DNA of 64,000 bases from Paenibacillus mucilaginosus 3016 (GTDB taxonomy: Bacteria > Bacillota > Bacilli > Paenibacillales > NBRC-103111). The stretch is taken from assembly GCF_000250655.1 (NCBI RefSeq), contig NC_016935.1:2374001-2438000 (forward strand), written 5' to 3'. Position numbers and translations under genes: made by a program. The notes below the pieces were generated by a model, which had not been told where the DNA came from, searched no databases, and saw only the letters and a list, made by a program, of their open reading frames with translations. Shown in pieces: positions 60,934-64,000 of the stretch (position 1 is its first letter; every line of letters begins with the position of its first letter).

Positions 60934-62472
60934 TTATGAATAAATCCGTTTGCTCTTCTGACTCCAGGCCTTTGTAAAAGACAGAACGGCGATATAAACG
61001 AGCAGCGAGAAGCAGACGGAACCGATCGTGTTCCACAGCATGGGAAGGGCCAGGCTGTCCAGATAACGGATCGCCCACTGCCCGCATAGCACCATGATGA
61101 TCATGGAAAATGTGCCCCTTGCATAGGGGCGGATATCCCAGTAGAGCCCGATGCTGCCGGAGATCGAGTAGAAGTTGAGCATCGTCATGAGCACAATGCT
61201 GAGGCCCAGCGCAACAGCGATACCGACAATGCCGAACTCGCTGCCCAGCACATAGATGGCAGCAATTTTGAATGCTGTGGTAATGACGTAATTCCATAGG
61301 GTGGCATTCGCACGGCCAAGCCCCAGCAGTATGGCATGAAGCGGCGCATCAAAGTAATGCAGGAAAAACATCGGTGCCAGGATTTGCAACAGTTGGCCGG
61401 CTTCCGGTGCGTTATAAATGAGGGTAGTCAGCGGCGTGGACCAAACGTACAGGATCACGGTGGCCGGTGCCCCGATCAAAAAGCCCAGCCGCAACGCCAG
61501 CTCCATTCTTTCGTGCATTAACAGGCTGTTCTTGTTGGCGGCCGCTTCGCTGATGGCCGGGATCAGAGCGGTGGAGAGAGACTGTGTGATAAAGCTGGGC
61601 ATGAAGAGCAGCGGGAAAGCATATCCGGCAATCATTCCGAACTGTTTGGTGGCTGCTGCCGTGCTAATGCCGGCAGCGGCCAGGCTGGTCGTGATGAGCA
61701 GCGGTTGGAAAGCGTGGTAGAGCGAGTGAATCAATCCATTGCCGGTAGTCGGCAAGCCGATTCGAAGGAGCTCGGTGAGGGTCGATCGGCCCTTCCGAAG
61801 GTGGGCGGCCCATGTCTCTCCCGGCAGCTTGATTTCCCCGCGCAGCTTGTAGCTTGCCAGCAGAAACATCAGACTGCTGATCTCGCTGACCACGGAGGCG
61901 GCCATAGCGCCGGCAGCGGCATAGGCAACGCCGTAGGGGAGCAGGACGTGTACCAAAGCCAGCACACACGCGATCTGGACGGTGTTCTCCAATACGTCGG
62001 AGGCGGCGATGGTCTGCATTCGCTGCTTCCCGCGGAAGTAACCCTTGAGCACCGCGGAGACGGCAACGATCGGCGCAATCGGTGTGATCGCGAGCATGGC
62101 GTAATAAGCCCGCTGATCGCTGAGAAGTATGGAGGCAATCCATTCCGAGCCGAGCAGGGTGAGAGTCGTCAGCGCGACACTCAGGAAGCCGGTAACGAAC
62201 AAGGAGACGTGCAGGGTCCGTCTCACCTTGGTCCGATCCCCGCGGGCATCGGCCTCTGCAACCAGCTTGGAGATGGCGACAGGCAGGCCGAGCTCCGTAA
62301 TCGTGATAACCAGCGGAACCAGGGGGTGGGCCATCATCAACAGGCCGATCCCCTCGGCACCCAGCACCCTGGCTACGAACATCCCGCTGATTAAACCCAG
62401 GATGCGGTTGATCAGCGCGGCGGCGGACAAGAATAACGTACCCCTCATGAAGGCTTGCGACGGTTTCGGCAT
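60934..62472 (-). CDS. SpoVB/MurJ-like oligosaccharide flippase (MOP superfamily)
   Basis: The 512-residue product has about 14 hydrophobic segments and an N-terminal MOP signature (GTLFLSAAALINRILGLISGMFVARVLGAEGIGLLMMAHPLV). Related proteins (SpoVB, YtgP/MurJ) flip lipid-linked cell-wall or spore-cortex precursors. GGAGGATG precedes ATG 62472 on the minus strand. It is tail-to-tail with DUF3021, 8 bp apart. SpoVB itself is likely, but the other paralogues cannot be ruled out by eye. Confidence 0.85.
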   Translation of the reverse strand: MPKPSQAFMRGTLFLSAAALINRILGLISGMFVARVLGAEGIGLLMMAHPLVPLVITITELGLPVAISKLVAEADARGDRTKVRRTLHVSLFVTGFLSVALTTLTLLGSEWIASILLSDQRAYYAMLAITPIAPIVAVSAVLKGYFRGKQRMQTIAASDVLENTVQIACVLALVHVLLPYGVAYAAAGAMAASVVSEISSLMFLLASYKLRGEIKLPGETWAAHLRKGRSTLTELLRIGLPTTGNGLIHSLYHAFQPLLITTSLAAAGISTAAATKQFGMIAGYAFPLLFMPSFITQSLSTALIPAISEAAANKNSLLMHERMELALRLGFLIGAPATVILYVWSTPLTTLIYNAPEAGQLLQILAPMFFLHYFDAPLHAILLGLGRANATLWNYVITTAFKIAAIYVLGSEFGIVGIAVALGLSIVLMTMLNFYSISGSIGLYWDIRPYARGTFSMIIMVLCGQWAIRYLDSLALPMLWNTIGSVCFSLLVYIAVLSFTKAWSQKSKRIYS

Positions 62473-62601
62473 CGGAACTCACATCCTCCAGTTGATCAAA
62501 TACTACCATTGTATTAGACCATCCGGAAAAAAATGTGAACAAGCTCCTATTGTCGGTCCCTTTTAATGAAGCGCGCATCCCCTTCATTCCCAACGATCGA
62601 T

Positions 62602-63210
62602 TTACCGCATCTCCCCCTGATGACCGCTTGGGATGACCGAACTAAACTCAATTCCGAGATCCACCAGTTGTGCCGTACCCATTAGGGACATCAACACCTT
62701 GGCCCTCTTCTTATGTTTATCGATTTTTTTTATATAAGATTCCATCCCCTTCAAGGGGCCGGCCTGAACGGTAAAGCCGGATTCCTGAAAACTGATTTTC
62801 GAGCATTCAATGATGTCATCCTGTTCTATAAGTTTAAGAACCAGGGTCATTTCATCCACCGGTATTTCCTTGAATAATTCGCTCTCATCGCATAGCTTTG
62901 CGGAGGAATCCAATTTCCATGCTTCTTCATAGGCGAAGGCTTTATCTCTCCCGTTTTGATAATTCAGGGTCCGGTAGATGAACGGATTTTCTTTAAATTG
63001 ATAGTACAGATGAACATTCATTTTGGTCTGGACAAAAACATAGCCGGGGAAGAGCGTTTTCACAACATGATATTCTTTCCCTCCTCTTTTCTCCGGAACC
63101 TTTCTTCTAGGTATTACGCAGTGTAACAAAGCACGATCGTATCTAGCATCCAACCACTTTTTAGTATTGGATTCATAGCCGGTTTTTACAAATAGCGCAT
63201 ACCATGACAT
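62602..63210 (-). CDS. loaP: LoaP-type NusG paralogue (antiterminator)
   Basis: The 202-residue product has an N-terminal NGN domain (SWYALFVKTGYESNTKKWLDARYD, IPRRKVPEKRGGKEYHVVKTLFPGYVFVQTKM) and a C-terminal KOW domain (FTVQAGPLKGMESYIKKIDKHKKRAKVLMSLMGTAQLVDLGIEF). The opening WYALFVKTGYE is typical of LoaP rather than housekeeping NusG. AAGGAGG precedes ATG 63210; the longer frame up to 63507 has no support. LoaP binds a hairpin in the leader RNA and lets RNA polymerase read through terminators in long polyketide operons. It is divergent from a phosphopantetheinyl transferase gene. Confidence 0.78.
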   Translation of the reverse strand: MSWYALFVKTGYESNTKKWLDARYDRALLHCVIPRRKVPEKRGGKEYHVVKTLFPGYVFVQTKMNVHLYYQFKENPFIYRTLNYQNGRDKAFAYEEAWKLDSSAKLCDESELFKEIPVDEMTLVLKLIEQDDIIECSKISFQESGFTVQAGPLKGMESYIKKIDKHKKRAKVLMSLMGTAQLVDLGIEFSSVIPSGHQGEMR

Positions 63211-63397
63211 CACTAAGCCTCCTTTTCTATTAGTCGTAATATTACCGCAAATAGGAGGAAAATAATGTAGAAAAATGTAGATCGATACTGAAATAACTTT
63301 ATTTATGGTAAGTAAGGAATATATACAAAAATGCAATGTTATTGTATGATATGGGAAGTAGATCATGAATCCATATCCTTTACATAACTTATGACGG

Positions 63398-63423
63398 CTT
63401 AATCGACGTTTCGGCGCGTTAAG
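63398..63423 (+). promoter_or_regulatory. bulged leader hairpin, candidate LoaP target
   Basis: CTTAA-T-CG-A-CG pairs with CGCGTTAAG, leaving single-base bulges (T and A) in the 5' arm. It stands about 45 bases before the terminator at 63469. Small bulged hairpins upstream of leader terminators are the recognition element of LoaP in the systems studied so far. Confidence 0.45.
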
Positions 63424-63468
63424 AAAAGACATAAGAGACCATAACCTGTACACGTAACCAAGTGTAAA

Positions 63469-63512
63469 TGCTTGCGGCTCCTCCTTCGGGTGGAGTGCCG
63501 CAGGCATTTTTT
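63469..63512 (+). terminator. leader intrinsic terminator upstream of the PPTase gene
   Basis: TGCTTGCGGC (63469-63478) pairs with GCCGCAGGCA (63497-63506, one wobble), with an inner CTCC/GGAG stem, followed by TTTTTT. It lies 29 bases before the start codon and on the same strand, so it would stop most transcripts unless antiterminated. Confidence 0.85.
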
Positions 63513-63541
63513 GTTATCTGACATCAAAGGGAAGGGTCTGT

Positions 63542-64000
63542 ATGACGCGTGAAATATCAGAACGATTTCAGGCTGTGAAGGGAGAAAGCCATGGTGGTGC
63601 CCTGTATCTTTTTCAATGTACTGCCGAAGAATTGAGATTCCTGTCTCTCCCCTATCTGCATCCGGCCGAACTTGCATTCTGGGACTCGCTGAAGTATGAA
63701 GGCCGAAGGAACACTTACCTGGCAGGGCGGTATGCGGCCAAACGGGCCCTCTTGTTCAGCCTGGAAGACTGTCCTGAAGCGGAGAGAGCAAACCGCATCC
63801 TGATTGATCGCGGTGTATTGGGTCAACCGGTCGTTCAGGGGGCAGGCAGCATGCAAGTAAGTATAACTCACAGTGGAACTATAGCCGCCGCCCTTGCTTT
63901 TCCCGAGGCCCGGCCGATGGGGATCGACGTTGAACTGATTCGAGAGGATCGACTGCGGCTTCTTGATGAACAGATGACGCCAGGGGAAACCTGCATGCTC
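63542..64000 (+). CDS. 4'-phosphopantetheinyl transferase, partial
   Basis: 153 residues are visible before the right edge. AAGGGAAGGG precedes ATG 63542. The product has the PPTase pattern (FLSLPYLHPAELAFWDSLKYEGRRNTYLAGRYAAKRALL), then VSITHSGTIAAALAFPEARPMGIDVELI, where Asp and Glu of GIDVE bind magnesium. It transfers the phosphopantetheine arm of CoA to carrier domains of polyketide or peptide synthases. As a first gene behind a terminator and beside LoaP, it probably opens a biosynthetic cluster outside the window. Confidence 0.9.
   Translation, partial: MTREISERFQAVKGESHGGALYLFQCTAEELRFLSLPYLHPAELAFWDSLKYEGRRNTYLAGRYAAKRALLFSLEDCPEAERANRILIDRGVLGQPVVQGAGSMQVSITHSGTIAAALAFPEARPMGIDVELIREDRLRLLDEQMTPGETCML

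Noticed and set aside
61664..62593. 309-codon minus-strand frame and a 229-codon plus-strand frame inside the flippase gene
   Set aside because: Both are out-of-frame products of the GC-rich flippase gene, which has the correct membrane pattern and ribosome binding site.
1..64000. CRISPR arrays, tRNA and rRNA genes
   Set aside because: I looked for regular spaced repeats and for tRNA arms with CCA-type ends and saw none; short tandem repeats (9278, 57237) have only two units.

Overview
The window reads as a Paenibacillus-like, spore-forming Firmicute with large carbohydrate-utilisation islands. Signs of this are YesM-type sensor kinases paired with YesN-type AraC response regulators, lipoprotein solute-binding proteins with two LplB/YtcP-type permeases, many AraC regulators, strong AGGAGG-type ribosome binding sites, many GTG/TTG starts, a SpoVB-family flippase and a LoaP-type antiterminator. 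The assignment is an inference from gene content; no rRNA, tRNA or CRISPR array was seen.

Region 1 (1-14.2 kb) holds small catabolic and regulatory units: an FAD oxidoreductase with an AraC regulator; a glycerate unit (glycerate kinase and D-2-hydroxyacid dehydrogenase) divergent from a CdaR-type activator; a clan-A glycosidase; an AraC gene divergent from a heparinase II/III-like gene broken by three frame changes; another AraC gene; and two adjacent, related LysR genes. The glycosidase and the heparinase share a near-identical upstream segment.

Region 2 (14.3-23.3 kb) has a solute-binding lipoprotein with its own sensor kinase and response regulator but no permeases. It is followed by a LysR gene, a frameshifted FAD monooxygenase and an extradiol-dioxygenase-like VOC protein, which together look like a small aromatic-compound unit.

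Region 3 (23.3-47.4 kb) is the main glycan island. It carries a secreted alpha/beta hydrolase with a PKD domain, a YesM/YesN pair, an ABC importer (binding protein and two permeases), GH43, GH3, two nucleoside-hydrolase-fold proteins alternating with two GH78-type enzymes, and a secreted Fn3-cohesin-dockerin protein. A 35-bp element with a conserved -10 box at fixed distance precedes both the secreted hydrolase and the importer, so the two-component system between them probably controls both. A C-terminal relic of a GH43 gene lies before the second GH78 gene, and a related relic lies at 52.1 kb.

Region 4 (47.5-60.9 kb) is a patchwork of stress and membrane genes: MerR with a double SRPBCC protein, SDR with divergent AraC, a PAF-acetylhydrolase-like membrane esterase, VOC, two CBO0543-type membrane proteins, a broken small secreted protein, and serine hydrolase-LytTR-DUF3021. 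An intact IS3/IS150-type insertion sequence sits inside an intergenic hairpin repeat, of which an uninterrupted copy lies at 3.1 kb.

Region 5 (60.9-64 kb) has a SpoVB-like flippase, then a LoaP-type NusG paralogue divergent from a 4'-phosphopantetheinyl transferase that runs off the window. The leader of the latter contains a bulged hairpin and then a strong intrinsic terminator, which suggests the start of a processive-antitermination-controlled polyketide or nonribosomal peptide cluster.
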